This document shows positions 1 through 5,769 of a stretch of DNA of 7,211 bases, in pieces (positions within the stretch are counted from its first letter, which is position 1; every line of letters starts with the position of its first letter). This DNA is from Xanthobacteraceae bacterium (GTDB lineage: Bacteria > Pseudomonadota > Alphaproteobacteria > Rhizobiales > Xanthobacteraceae), in NCBI GenBank assembly GCA_025929595.1, contig JAICQA010000135.1, positions 1-7,211 on the forward strand, given 5' to 3'. The position numbers were made by a program, and so were the translations under genes. The notes beneath the pieces were generated by a model that was not told where the DNA came from, searched no databases, and was given only the letters and a program-made list of their open reading frames with translations.

Positions 1-618
1 GATCGTGAGGTCTTCGAGCAGTGCACCGATACGATCATTCGGCAGGTCGGCGATATCGGCCGGATGGTGGATGAATTCTCGTCATTCGCGCGCATGCCCA
101 AACCTGTCGTCGAGTCGCAGGACCTTGCAGAAACGGTACGGCAGGCTGTTTTCCTCATGCGTGTCGGCAATCCGGACATTTCATTCGAGACCGCGCTGCC
201 GGAGGGGCCGGTATCCGCGCAGTTCGACCGCCGGCTGATTTCACAGGCGCTGACCAACCTCCTGAAGAATGCGGTCGAAGCGATCAACGGCGTTCCGGCG
301 GATCAACGAGGGCAGGGACGCATTCTGACGCAGGTGGCGGTGTCCGGCGAGTTCGCTGTGATCGAAATCACAGACAATGGGGCGGGCTTGCCCAAGGAAA
401 ACCGCGACCGGTTGCTCGAGCCCTATGTGACGACGCGCGAGAAAGGCACGGGGCTCGGCCTCGCGATCGTGTCCAAGATTTTTGAGGATCACGGGGGGCG
501 CGTCGAGCTGCTCGATGCGCCGGTGACATTCGACGGGGGTCGTGGGGCGCAAATCCGCGCAACTCTACTTCTGAAACAGAAAGCAGTGGCGCCCGAGAAG
601 GCGACCGTGACGGGTTGA
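1..618 (+). CDS. ntrY: Nitrogen regulation sensor histidine kinase NtrY, C-terminal part (5' end outside window)
   Basis: Frame 1 is open from the first base to the TGA at 616-618, giving 205 residues. The visible part is the end of the dimerisation helices (ending VDEFSSFARMPKP, typical of NtrY/NtrB-type kinases) and the whole HATPase_c domain. The N box is NLLKNAVEAI at about residues 86-95, the G1 box DNGAGLP at about 125-131, and the G2 box GTGLGLAI at about 149-156. The phospho-accepting His (H box), HAMP/PAS region and membrane segments lie upstream of the window. NtrY is an inner-membrane kinase that autophosphorylates on His and passes phosphate to NtrX, linked in the family to nitrogen metabolism, redox and envelope control. 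The cognate regulator follows after 4 bp, so the two are surely cotranscribed and probably translationally coupled. The ATP-binding motifs look intact. Paralogous NtrB is the alternative, but the adjacent NtrX decides for NtrY. Confidence 0.95.
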   Translation, partial: DREVFEQCTDTIIRQVGDIGRMVDEFSSFARMPKPVVESQDLAETVRQAVFLMRVGNPDISFETALPEGPVSAQFDRRLISQALTNLLKNAVEAINGVPADQRGQGRILTQVAVSGEFAVIEITDNGAGLPKENRDRLLEPYVTTREKGTGLGLAIVSKIFEDHGGRVELLDAPVTFDGGRGAQIRATLLLKQKAVAPEKATVTG

Positions 619-622
619 TGGA

Positions 623-1999
623 ATGGCGACCGATATTCTGATCGTCGACGACGAGGCTGACATCCGGGAGCTGGTGGCCGGCATCCTGGAGGATGAAGGC
701 TACTCGGTGCGGACGGCCAAGGACGCGGAGGATGCGCTGACCGCAATCGCGGCGCGGCGTCCCAATTTGTTGCTGCTCGACATCTGGCTTGAAGGCAGCC
801 GGCTCGACGGTCTTGCGCTGCTCGACGTGGTGAAGGGACAGCATGCCGATCTTCCGGTCGTGATGATTTCCGGCCACGGCACGATTGAAACCGCGGTCAC
901 CGCGATCAAGCGCGGCGCTTACGATTTCATCGAAAAGCCGTTCAATGCCGACCGACTCGTGCTGGTCGCCAACCGTGCGCTCGAGACGCTTCGGCTGCGG
1001 CGCGAGGTGCGTTCGCTGAAGCAGATGGCGCCGCATGCGCAGAATCTCGTCGGTTCGTCGGCGCCGATGAACCAGTTGCGGCAGACCATCCAGCGGGTCG
1101 CGCCGACCAATTCGCGCATTCTGATCATCGGTCCGTCGGGATCGGGCAAGGAGCTCTGCGCGCGTATGATCCATGCGAGCTCGGCACGCTCGGACGGTCC
1201 GTTTGTCGTCATCAACGCGGCGGCAATCACGCCGGAGCGCATGGAGCAGGAGCTCTTCGGCGTCGAGGCCAACGGCTCGGCGGGAAAGGTTGGAGCGCTC
1301 GAAGAGGCAGACGGCGGCACGCTCTTCATCGACGAAATCGCCGACATGCCCATGGAGACACAGAACCGCATCCTGCGCGTGCTGACTGAGCAGAGCTTCC
1401 TGCGTGCGGGCGGCAACAGCAAGGTGCATGTCGATGTACGCGTGATCTCGTCGACCAGCCACAATCTCGAAGCGGAAGTAGCGGCGGGGCGGTTACGACA
1501 GGATCTTTATCATCGCCTTAGCGTCGTGCCGATCCGCGTGCCGCCGCTGTCCGAGCGGCGCGAAGATATCAGCGAGCTGGTCGAGCATTTCCTGGATCAG
1601 ATTTCTGCAACGACGGGCCTGCCGCGGCGGAAGATCGGCGACGACGCACTTGCAGTCCTGCAGTCACACGACTGGCCGGGGAATATCCGGCAGCTGCGCA
1701 ATAACGTGGAGAGGTTGCTTATCCTCGCGGGCGGCGACGCGGAAGCGACCGTCACTGCGGCGATGCTGCCGCCGGATGTGGGCTCGCTGGTGCCGAATAT
1801 GCCGAATGGTGCGGGCGGCGAGCATCTTATGAGCCTGCCGCTGCGCGAGGCGAGGGAACTGTTCGAGCGCGAGTATCTGGTGGCGCAGATCAATCGCTTC
1901 GGCGGCAATATCTCCCGCACCGCGGAGTTCGTGGGCATGGAGCGCTCGGCCCTGCATCGCAAGCTCAAGGCGCTCGGTATCGAAGACCGGCCACGCTAA
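623..1999 (+). CDS. ntrX: Response regulator NtrX (receiver, AAA+, Fis-type HTH), GAFTGA motif missing
   Basis: 458 residues, the usual NtrX length. The receiver domain (about 1-120) has acidic D9/D10, phospho-acceptor D53 (LLLLDIW), S83 and K105 (EKPF). The AAA+ domain (about 142-370) has Walker A GPSGSGKE at 170-177, Walker B TLFIDEI at 233-239 and WPGNIRQLRN at 351-360. A Fis-type helix-turn-helix occupies about 411-456 (NISRTAEFVGMERSALHRKL). After ELFG (211-213 region) the sequence runs VEANGSAGKV-GALEEADGG. The GAFTGA sigma54-contact loop is absent and the loop is about four residues shorter than in NtrC, so the protein probably does not activate sigma54 polymerase in the classical way; this absence is, as I recall, shared by other alphaproteobacterial NtrX. 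NtrX is phosphorylated by NtrY and acts as a DNA-binding transcription regulator. The start is the ATG 4 bp after the ntrY stop, with a weak GATGGA-type Shine-Dalgarno overlapping that stop. Confidence 0.96.
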   Translation: MATDILIVDDEADIRELVAGILEDEGYSVRTAKDAEDALTAIAARRPNLLLLDIWLEGSRLDGLALLDVVKGQHADLPVVMISGHGTIETAVTAIKRGAYDFIEKPFNADRLVLVANRALETLRLRREVRSLKQMAPHAQNLVGSSAPMNQLRQTIQRVAPTNSRILIIGPSGSGKELCARMIHASSARSDGPFVVINAAAITPERMEQELFGVEANGSAGKVGALEEADGGTLFIDEIADMPMETQNRILRVLTEQSFLRAGGNSKVHVDVRVISSTSHNLEAEVAAGRLRQDLYHRLSVVPIRVPPLSERREDISELVEHFLDQISATTGLPRRKIGDDALAVLQSHDWPGNIRQLRNNVERLLILAGGDAEATVTAAMLPPDVGSLVPNMPNGAGGEHLMSLPLREARELFEREYLVAQINRFGGNISRTAEFVGMERSALHRKLKALGIEDRPR

Positions 2000-2012
2000 C
2001 GAAAGCACATAC

Positions 2013-2873
2013 ATGTCGCGCGTTGCCTATGTGAACGGTCGCTACGTACCGCATTCGCGAGCGTGTGTGCATATCGAGGACCGCGGCTATCAGTTCTCCG
2101 ACGGTGTGTACGAAGTGTGCGAGGTGAGGGGCGGGCACCTCGTCGATGAACGCCGTCATCTTGAGCGCCTCGTGCGTTCGCTGAAGGAACTGCGAATGGA
2201 CATGCCCATGGCGCTCGCCCCGATGCGCGTTGTCCTGCGAGAGACGGTCGCACGCAACCGTGTAAGCGATGGCATCGCCTATTTGCAGGTAACGCGCGGG
2301 GTCGCGCGTCGCGATCACGCCTTTCCTCCGCCCGGCACGCGTCCGAGTTTTGTCGTGACGGCCCGTTCGATCGACCGGGCGAGGCAGGAAACGGCGGCGG
2401 AAGACGGCGTTGCGGTTGTCACGGTGCCCGACAATCGCTGGGAGCGTGTCGATATCAAGACGGTCTCGCTGCTGCCCAATGTCATGGCGAGACAGGCGGC
2501 GCGCGAGCAGGGTGCGCGTGAGGCTTGGTTTGTCGATTCCAAGGGGATGGTGACGGAAGGCAGTTCCAGCAACGCGTGGATTGTCACCAACGACGGCCTC
2601 GTCGTGACGAGGCCGGCGGAGCGCGGCATTCTGAAGGGCATCACCCGAACGGTCGTTCTCGAAATAGCCGCCGCGCAGGGCCTACGCGTTGAGGAGCGTG
2701 GCTTCAGTGTCGATGAGGCAAAGACCGCCAAGGAAGCGTTTATGACGGCCGCGAGCCAGATCGTCATGCCTGTTATAGCAATCGACGGCTCGAGGATCGG
2801 GAACGGTGCGCCGGGACCGGTTGCGCGCGAACTTCGGGCCCGATTTCACAAAATTGCAGAAATCGCGTCCTGA
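2013..2873 (+). CDS. dat: D-amino-acid aminotransferase (D-alanine aminotransferase, fold-type IV PLP enzyme)
   Basis: 286 residues, normal for the family. Class IV aminotransferases use PLP in the cytoplasm; D-AAT interconverts D-alanine plus 2-oxoglutarate with pyruvate plus D-glutamate, both peptidoglycan precursors. The predicted PLP lysine is K149 (DIKTVSLLPNV) and the residue contacting the pyridine nitrogen is E182 (TEGSSSNAW). The RGVARRDHAFP segment carries R100-x-H102, matching the R-x-H carboxylate trap that separates D-amino-acid aminotransferases from branched-chain enzymes and ADC lyase. DGVYEV near residue 33 supplies the matching tyrosine. The start ATG is 13 bp after the ntrX stop, with only a weak GAAAG ribosome site, which suggests expression coupled to ntrYX. 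The MSRVAYVNGRYVP beginning is typical, supporting this start. Substrate range is inferred; a broader D-amino-acid specificity or another class IV activity is possible. Confidence 0.9.
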   Translation: MSRVAYVNGRYVPHSRACVHIEDRGYQFSDGVYEVCEVRGGHLVDERRHLERLVRSLKELRMDMPMALAPMRVVLRETVARNRVSDGIAYLQVTRGVARRDHAFPPPGTRPSFVVTARSIDRARQETAAEDGVAVVTVPDNRWERVDIKTVSLLPNVMARQAAREQGAREAWFVDSKGMVTEGSSSNAWIVTNDGLVVTRPAERGILKGITRTVVLEIAAAQGLRVEERGFSVDEAKTAKEAFMTAASQIVMPVIAIDGSRIGNGAPGPVARELRARFHKIAEIAS

Positions 2874-2913
2874 GCGACGTGGCTGCGGCCTCATCTTGGC
2901 GCTGAAGTATGGC

Positions 2914-2942
2914 TTGCGTCCTGCGTTGCGCCGCCATCTAAT
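2914..2942 (+). promoter_or_regulatory. Candidate sigma70-type promoter for hfq-hflX
   Basis: A -35-like TTGCGT (2914-2919) and a -10-like TCTAAT (2937-2942) are separated by 17 bp. Each box matches the consensus at four or more positions, and the spacing is ideal. Transcription would start near 2949-2950 and give a leader of about 90 nt before the hfq ATG. This is inferred from sequence only; alphaproteobacterial promoters are often weakly conserved. Confidence 0.45.
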
Positions 2943-2979
2943 ATGAGGGTTCCACACGGTATGGGCCGTGCGGAGCCCG

Positions 2980-2997
2980 CGCCTCGCGACGAGGGCG
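2980..2997 (+). promoter_or_regulatory. Short hairpin in the predicted hfq 5' leader
   Basis: CGCCTCG (2980-2986) can pair with CGAGGGCG (2990-2997), with one bulged G and a CGA loop: about 7 GC-rich base pairs. It lies between the predicted transcription start and the ribosome site and is followed directly by an A-rich stretch (2999-3007). It is not followed by a T run, so it is not an intrinsic terminator. It may structure the leader for regulation, for example by Hfq itself. In high-GC DNA such a stem could also arise by chance. Confidence 0.35.
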
Positions 2998-3019
2998 GAA
3001 ACAAAAATCGCTTGGCCGA

Positions 3020-3038
3020 CAAAAAAAGGAACACGGCA
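3020..3038 (+). promoter_or_regulatory. hfq Shine-Dalgarno within an A-rich tract
   Basis: Seven consecutive A residues (3021-3027) run into AAGGA (3026-3030), 8 nt before the ATG at 3039. This is the best ribosome site on the plus strand and fixes the hfq start. The A-rich context, like the AAACAAAAA at 2999-3007, resembles the (ARN)-type RNA bound by the distal face of Hfq, which would suit translational autorepression. The ribosome site is clear; autoregulation is inferred. Confidence 0.8.
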
Positions 3039-3299
3039 ATGGCGGCAGACCGGGCCCAGAACCTCCAAGACACGTTTCTCAATTATGTACGCAAGAACAA
3101 AACTCCACTCACGATCTTCCTCGTCAATGGCGTGAAACTGCAGGGAGTCGTGACCTGGTTCGACAATTTTTGCGTCCTGTTGCGTCGGGACGGTCATTCG
3201 CAGCTTGTGTACAAGCATGCGATCTCGACCGTGATGCCGGGCAACCCCATCCAGTTGTTTGAGCCGGCCGACGAAGCCGCTGCCGGCGACAAGGCCTAG
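3039..3299 (+). CDS. hfq: RNA-binding protein Hfq (Sm-like sRNA chaperone)
   Basis: 86 residues, typical of alphaproteobacterial Hfq. Hfq forms a hexameric ring in the cytoplasm and promotes sRNA-mRNA pairing and RNA turnover. The Sm1 region is KTPLTIFLVNGVKLQGVV (about 21-38) and the Sm2 signature is VYKHAISTVMP (about 57-67). Proximal-face residues are seen as NLQD (Q10, D11), FDNF (D42, N43, F44) and Y58-K59-H60; the rim has R18, K19 and K21. On the distal face the E. coli Tyr25 position is Phe27, which I believe is common in this class. The tail (about 68-86) is short, acidic and alanine-rich. The start at 3039 was chosen over the in-frame ATG at 2943 because it has AAGGA at the right distance and matches the family N-terminus. 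The TAG stop is immediately followed by hflX. Confidence 0.97.
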   Translation: MAADRAQNLQDTFLNYVRKNKTPLTIFLVNGVKLQGVVTWFDNFCVLLRRDGHSQLVYKHAISTVMPGNPIQLFEPADEAAAGDKA

Positions 3300-4652
3300 T
3301 TGAAACCGCGCCGCGTATCCGAAGACAAGAAACCCGATGCGACGGGTGCGCCGCCGGCTTCGCCTGCGCGCGCGGTCGTCGTTGTTCCGTACGTCAAACG
3401 GCGACTCGCCGACGGGCCGCGCTCGATCGAGGCGCGGCTTGAGGAAGCGGTCGGGCTCGCGCGCGCGATCGATCTCGATGTCGCCCACAGCGGCATTGTG
3501 CCCGTCACAACGATCAGGCCGGCGACGTTGCTCGGAAAGGGCAAGGTTGAGGAAATTGCTGGACTGGTGCGGGCGGAGGAGGCGGGTCTCGTCTTCGTCG
3601 ATCATGCGCTCACGCCGGTCCAACAGCGCAATCTGGAAAAGGAATGGAAGGCCAAGGTCCTCGACCGCACAGGGCTCATTCTGGAGATTTTCGGTGAGCG
3701 GGCGCGGACGAGGGAAGGCGCATTGCAGGTTGAGCTGGCGCATCTGAACTATCAGCGCAGCCGGCTCGTACGGTCATGGACGCATCTGGAGCGTCAGCGC
3801 GGCGGTTTCGGCTTTCTGGGTGGTCCTGGCGAGACGCAGATCGAGGCCGACCGGCGCATGATTGCCGAGCGCATCAAGAAGATCGAGCGTGAGCTGGAGG
3901 GCGTCGTGCGGACGCGCGAGCTGCACCGGAAGGATCGCCATCGCGTTCCTTATCCGATCGTCGCGCTCGTCGGCTATACGAATGCCGGCAAGTCCACGTT
4001 GTTCAACCGGCTAACGTCGGCGTCCGTGATGGCAGAAAATTTGCTGTTCGCGACTCTCGATCCGACGTTGCGCGCGGCGACGTTGCCGCACGGCGCAAAG
4101 GTAATCTTCTCCGATACGGTTGGGTTCATTTCCGAGCTGCCGACCATGCTGATTGCGGCGTTTCGCGCGACGCTCGAGGAAGTCATCGAGGCCGATGTGA
4201 TCCTGCACGTCCGTGACGTCGCGCATGAAGATACGGAGGCGCAGGCGGGCGATGTGGCGCGTATACTTGAGGAACTCGGGATCGATCCGAACGACCGGCG
4301 CAGGATCATTGACGTCTGGAACAAGATCGACCGCCTGGATGCCCAGGCGCGCGGGCAGGTCGAGAATGTTGCTTCGCGGAGGGAAGTTGACGACCGTCCG
4401 GTGCTGATTTCAGCGGTGACCGGCGAGGGAACTGATGCCCTGTTTGCCGCCATCGAAGAGCGCGTGGTTGCAGACCGCCCGACGCTATCGCTTGAGCTGG
4501 ATCCCGCCGACGGCGCCGGTCTGGGTTGGCTTCACCGCCAAACGGAAGTGCTGTCGCGCAAGCTCGACGAGAACGGCAAGCTTGCCGTCACCGTGCGGGT
4601 CGATCCGAGCAGGCTCGATGAAGTACGCCGGAGATTTACCTCGGCGGCGTAA
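3300..4652 (+). CDS. hflX: Ribosome-associated GTPase HflX (TTG start)
   Basis: 450 residues. HflX binds the 50S subunit and, in well-studied species, splits stalled or stressed 70S ribosomes using GTP. The N-terminal HflX domain spans about 25-165 (RPATLLGKGKVEEI, DHALTPVQQRNLE), followed by the glycine-rich linker GGFGFLGGPGETQIEADRR (168-186) and a coiled segment. The GTPase domain carries G1 GYTNAGKST (225-233), G2 around T252 (ATLDPT), G3 DTVG (272-275), G4 NKID (341-344) and G5 SA (371-372). All nucleotide-binding motifs look intact. The first codon after the hfq TAG is TTG, in the same frame, and no ATG or GTG occurs before the conserved domain, so TTG at 3300 is nearly forced; the resulting MKPR start resembles other rhizobial HflX as I recall them. 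A weak AAGG lies 5 nt upstream inside hfq. Cotranscription with hfq is very likely. Confidence 0.95.
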   Translation: MKPRRVSEDKKPDATGAPPASPARAVVVVPYVKRRLADGPRSIEARLEEAVGLARAIDLDVAHSGIVPVTTIRPATLLGKGKVEEIAGLVRAEEAGLVFVDHALTPVQQRNLEKEWKAKVLDRTGLILEIFGERARTREGALQVELAHLNYQRSRLVRSWTHLERQRGGFGFLGGPGETQIEADRRMIAERIKKIERELEGVVRTRELHRKDRHRVPYPIVALVGYTNAGKSTLFNRLTSASVMAENLLFATLDPTLRAATLPHGAKVIFSDTVGFISELPTMLIAAFRATLEEVIEADVILHVRDVAHEDTEAQAGDVARILEELGIDPNDRRRIIDVWNKIDRLDAQARGQVENVASRREVDDRPVLISAVTGEGTDALFAAIEERVVADRPTLSLELDPADGAGLGWLHRQTEVLSRKLDENGKLAVTVRVDPSRLDEVRRRFTSAA

Positions 4653-4657
4653 GATCG

Positions 4658-5458
4658 TTAACGGGCGCGCTCCTGGCGCTTGGCGTCATTCCAGAGTTCT
4701 TCCATTTCATCGAGCGTGGCATCGGACGGCGTCCGCGCCTGGCGCGTTAGGGCGTCCTCGATCGATTGAAACCTTCGCTCAAATTTTATATTTGCCGCGC
4801 GCAGCGCGCTTTCGGCATCGACCTTGGCGTGACGCGCGAGGTTAACGGCGGCGAAGATCAGATCTCCGATTTCCTCAGCGGCGGACTGCGGGTCATCCAG
4901 CACCGGTTCGATCTCGGCGGCTTCTTCCGCGATCTTGTCGAGGACATCACGGGCGTTGGCCCAATCGAATCCAACCTTGGCCGCTTGCTCCTGAAGCTTC
5001 TGCGCGCGCACTAACGATGGCAGCGCGACCGGTACGCCGTCGAGCGTCCGCCGCTTATCCGTCTCGCCACGCGCCGCGCGTTCCCTGGCCTTGATCTCAT
5101 GCCACATCGTCTTGACCTGGTCCGGCGTATGCCGGCCGGCGTCGCCGAATACGTGCGGATGGCGGCGGATGAGCTTCTCGGTAATGGCTTGCACGACGTC
5201 GCCAAAATCGAAGCGATCCTGTTCCTCGGCCATACGCGCGTGGAAAACGACTTGCAGCAAGAGATCGCCGAGCTCGTCCGGTAGCCCGGCATCCAGGTCA
5301 CCGCGCGCGATGGCATCGGCGACCTCAAACGCTTCCTCAATGGTATACGGCGCGATGGTCTCGAAGGTCTGTTCGATATCCCATGGACAGCCATCCGGCG
5401 GCGTGCGCAGGCGCGCCATGATCTCGATCAGCGTGGCGATGTCGCGGGATGGCTGCAT
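4658..5458 (-). CDS. mazG: Nucleoside triphosphate pyrophosphohydrolase MazG
   Basis: 266 residues, the normal two-domain MazG length. MazG hydrolyses NTPs and dNTPs, including damaged ones, to the monophosphate and pyrophosphate, which cleans the nucleotide pool and in E. coli affects the stringent response and MazEF-linked survival. The N-terminal domain begins with CPWDIEQTFETIAPYTIEEA, with metal ligands E41, E42, E45 and E62-x-x-D65 (DELGD). The second domain repeats the pattern with E178, E179, E182 and E196-x-x-D199 (EEIGD). The linker has RRHPHVFGD and the family-typical tryptophan near 119. The start ATG has AAGGA 7 nt upstream. The gene converges on hflX with a 5-bp gap and has its own upstream region shared with a divergent GGDEF gene. 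No sign of a mazEF toxin-antitoxin pair is present nearby. Confidence 0.96.
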   Translation of the reverse strand: MQPSRDIATLIEIMARLRTPPDGCPWDIEQTFETIAPYTIEEAFEVADAIARGDLDAGLPDELGDLLLQVVFHARMAEEQDRFDFGDVVQAITEKLIRRHPHVFGDAGRHTPDQVKTMWHEIKARERAARGETDKRRTLDGVPVALPSLVRAQKLQEQAAKVGFDWANARDVLDKIAEEAAEIEPVLDDPQSAAEEIGDLIFAAVNLARHAKVDAESALRAANIKFERRFQSIEDALTRQARTPSDATLDEMEELWNDAKRQERAR

Positions 5459-5465
5459 TGCTAAG

Positions 5466-5470
5466 TCCTT
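5466..5470 (-). promoter_or_regulatory. mazG Shine-Dalgarno
   Basis: On the minus strand AAGGA lies 7 nt before the ATG at 5456-5458. It fixes this start and agrees with the family N-terminus shortly before the CPWD motif. Confidence 0.75.
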
Positions 5471-5673
5471 GGCTGGTTGCGCTCATAGCAGAGCCGGGCA
5501 GTCGGATCCGTATCGCGGCGCCGTCATGGCCGCATCCACCCGCTATTCGCAGAAGACATATTATGGAATATCGTGGCGGGGCATTGATACAGGCCGGTAT
5601 TGTGAAACATCGACCTCGCAGCGGCTATCGCCGAAATGTTTTTACGCGGCGCCTCGGCGCAAGCCCCGATCCT

Positions 5674-5683
5674 TCAAATTTGA
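5674..5683. repeat. Perfect 10-bp palindrome TCAAATTTGA
   Basis: TCAAATTTGA is a perfect inverted repeat, and its right end overlaps the TTGAGG proposed as a -35 box. An AT-rich palindrome in this position could be an operator for a dimeric regulator of the GGDEF gene. A 10-bp palindrome is short and may be chance. Confidence 0.35.
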
Positions 5684-5708
5684 GGCATTGGCTGCCGGAG
5701 TTTTTAAC
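5680..5708 (+). promoter_or_regulatory. Candidate promoter for the GGDEF gene
   Basis: TTGAGG (5680-5685) and TTTAAC (5703-5708) are 17 bp apart, each matching the sigma70 consensus at four of six positions. It would start transcription near 5715, about 55 nt before the first possible ATG. This is inferred from sequence alone. Confidence 0.3.
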
Positions 5709-5769
5709 GGGCGGATGACAGCTTCCGATCCGATCCACTCGGGGCCGCGGCCAGGGACGCATTCGCACG

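Larger units (their letters stand above)
2874..3038 (+). other. Intergenic leader region upstream of hfq
   Basis: 165 bp between the aminotransferase gene and hfq, the longest gap on the plus strand before mazG. It holds a candidate promoter, a short hairpin, two A-rich tracts and the hfq Shine-Dalgarno, each listed separately. I see no clear intrinsic terminator for the upstream ntrY-ntrX-dat unit, so readthrough into hfq is possible. An in-frame ATG at 2943 would extend Hfq by 32 residues, but it overlaps the predicted -10 box and has no ribosome site. Confidence 0.7.
5459..5769. other. Divergent intergenic region between mazG and the GGDEF gene
   Basis: 311 bp without a supported gene, probably carrying promoters for both neighbours. 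It is slightly richer in A+T than the coding DNA, notably around 5556-5572 and 5670-5707. The minus-strand CATAAT (complement of 5560-5565) could be a mazG -10 box, but I see no convincing -35. A candidate plus-strand promoter and a palindrome are listed separately. A short plus-strand frame from the ATG at 5563 to the TGA at 5716-5718 (51 residues) has only a weak AGAAG upstream and no recognisable content. Confidence 0.6.

Noticed and set aside
368..1462. Long minus-strand open frame (364 codons) opposite ntrY and ntrX
   Set aside because: Low-complexity Arg/His-rich translation typical of antisense frames in high-GC DNA; it overlaps well-supported ntrY and ntrX and shows no recognisable domain.
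2896..2917. Possible sigma54 promoter (TTGGCGC followed by GGC/TTGC)
   Set aside because: The GG and GC elements are 12 bp or more apart where 10 bp is needed, so the required geometry is missing.
2943..3038. N-terminally extended Hfq (32 extra residues)
   Set aside because: The upstream ATG overlaps the predicted -10 box, has no Shine-Dalgarno, and the added residues do not resemble Hfq; the ATG at 3039 has a strong site.
2682..3743. Minus-strand open frame (353 codons) opposite dat, hfq and hflX
   Set aside because: It spans three recognisable genes on the other strand, has an Arg-rich composition and no known motif.
4658..5458. Possible mazEF-type toxin-antitoxin locus suggested by mazG
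   Set aside because: No small mazE or mazF-like frame is present near mazG; here it lies between hflX and a GGDEF gene.
5449..5718. Plus-strand small frame (89 codons, or 51 from the internal ATG at 5563) between mazG and the GGDEF gene
   Set aside because: No good ribosome site at the first start, only a weak one at the second, and no recognisable content; it ends just before the GGDEF reading frame opens.
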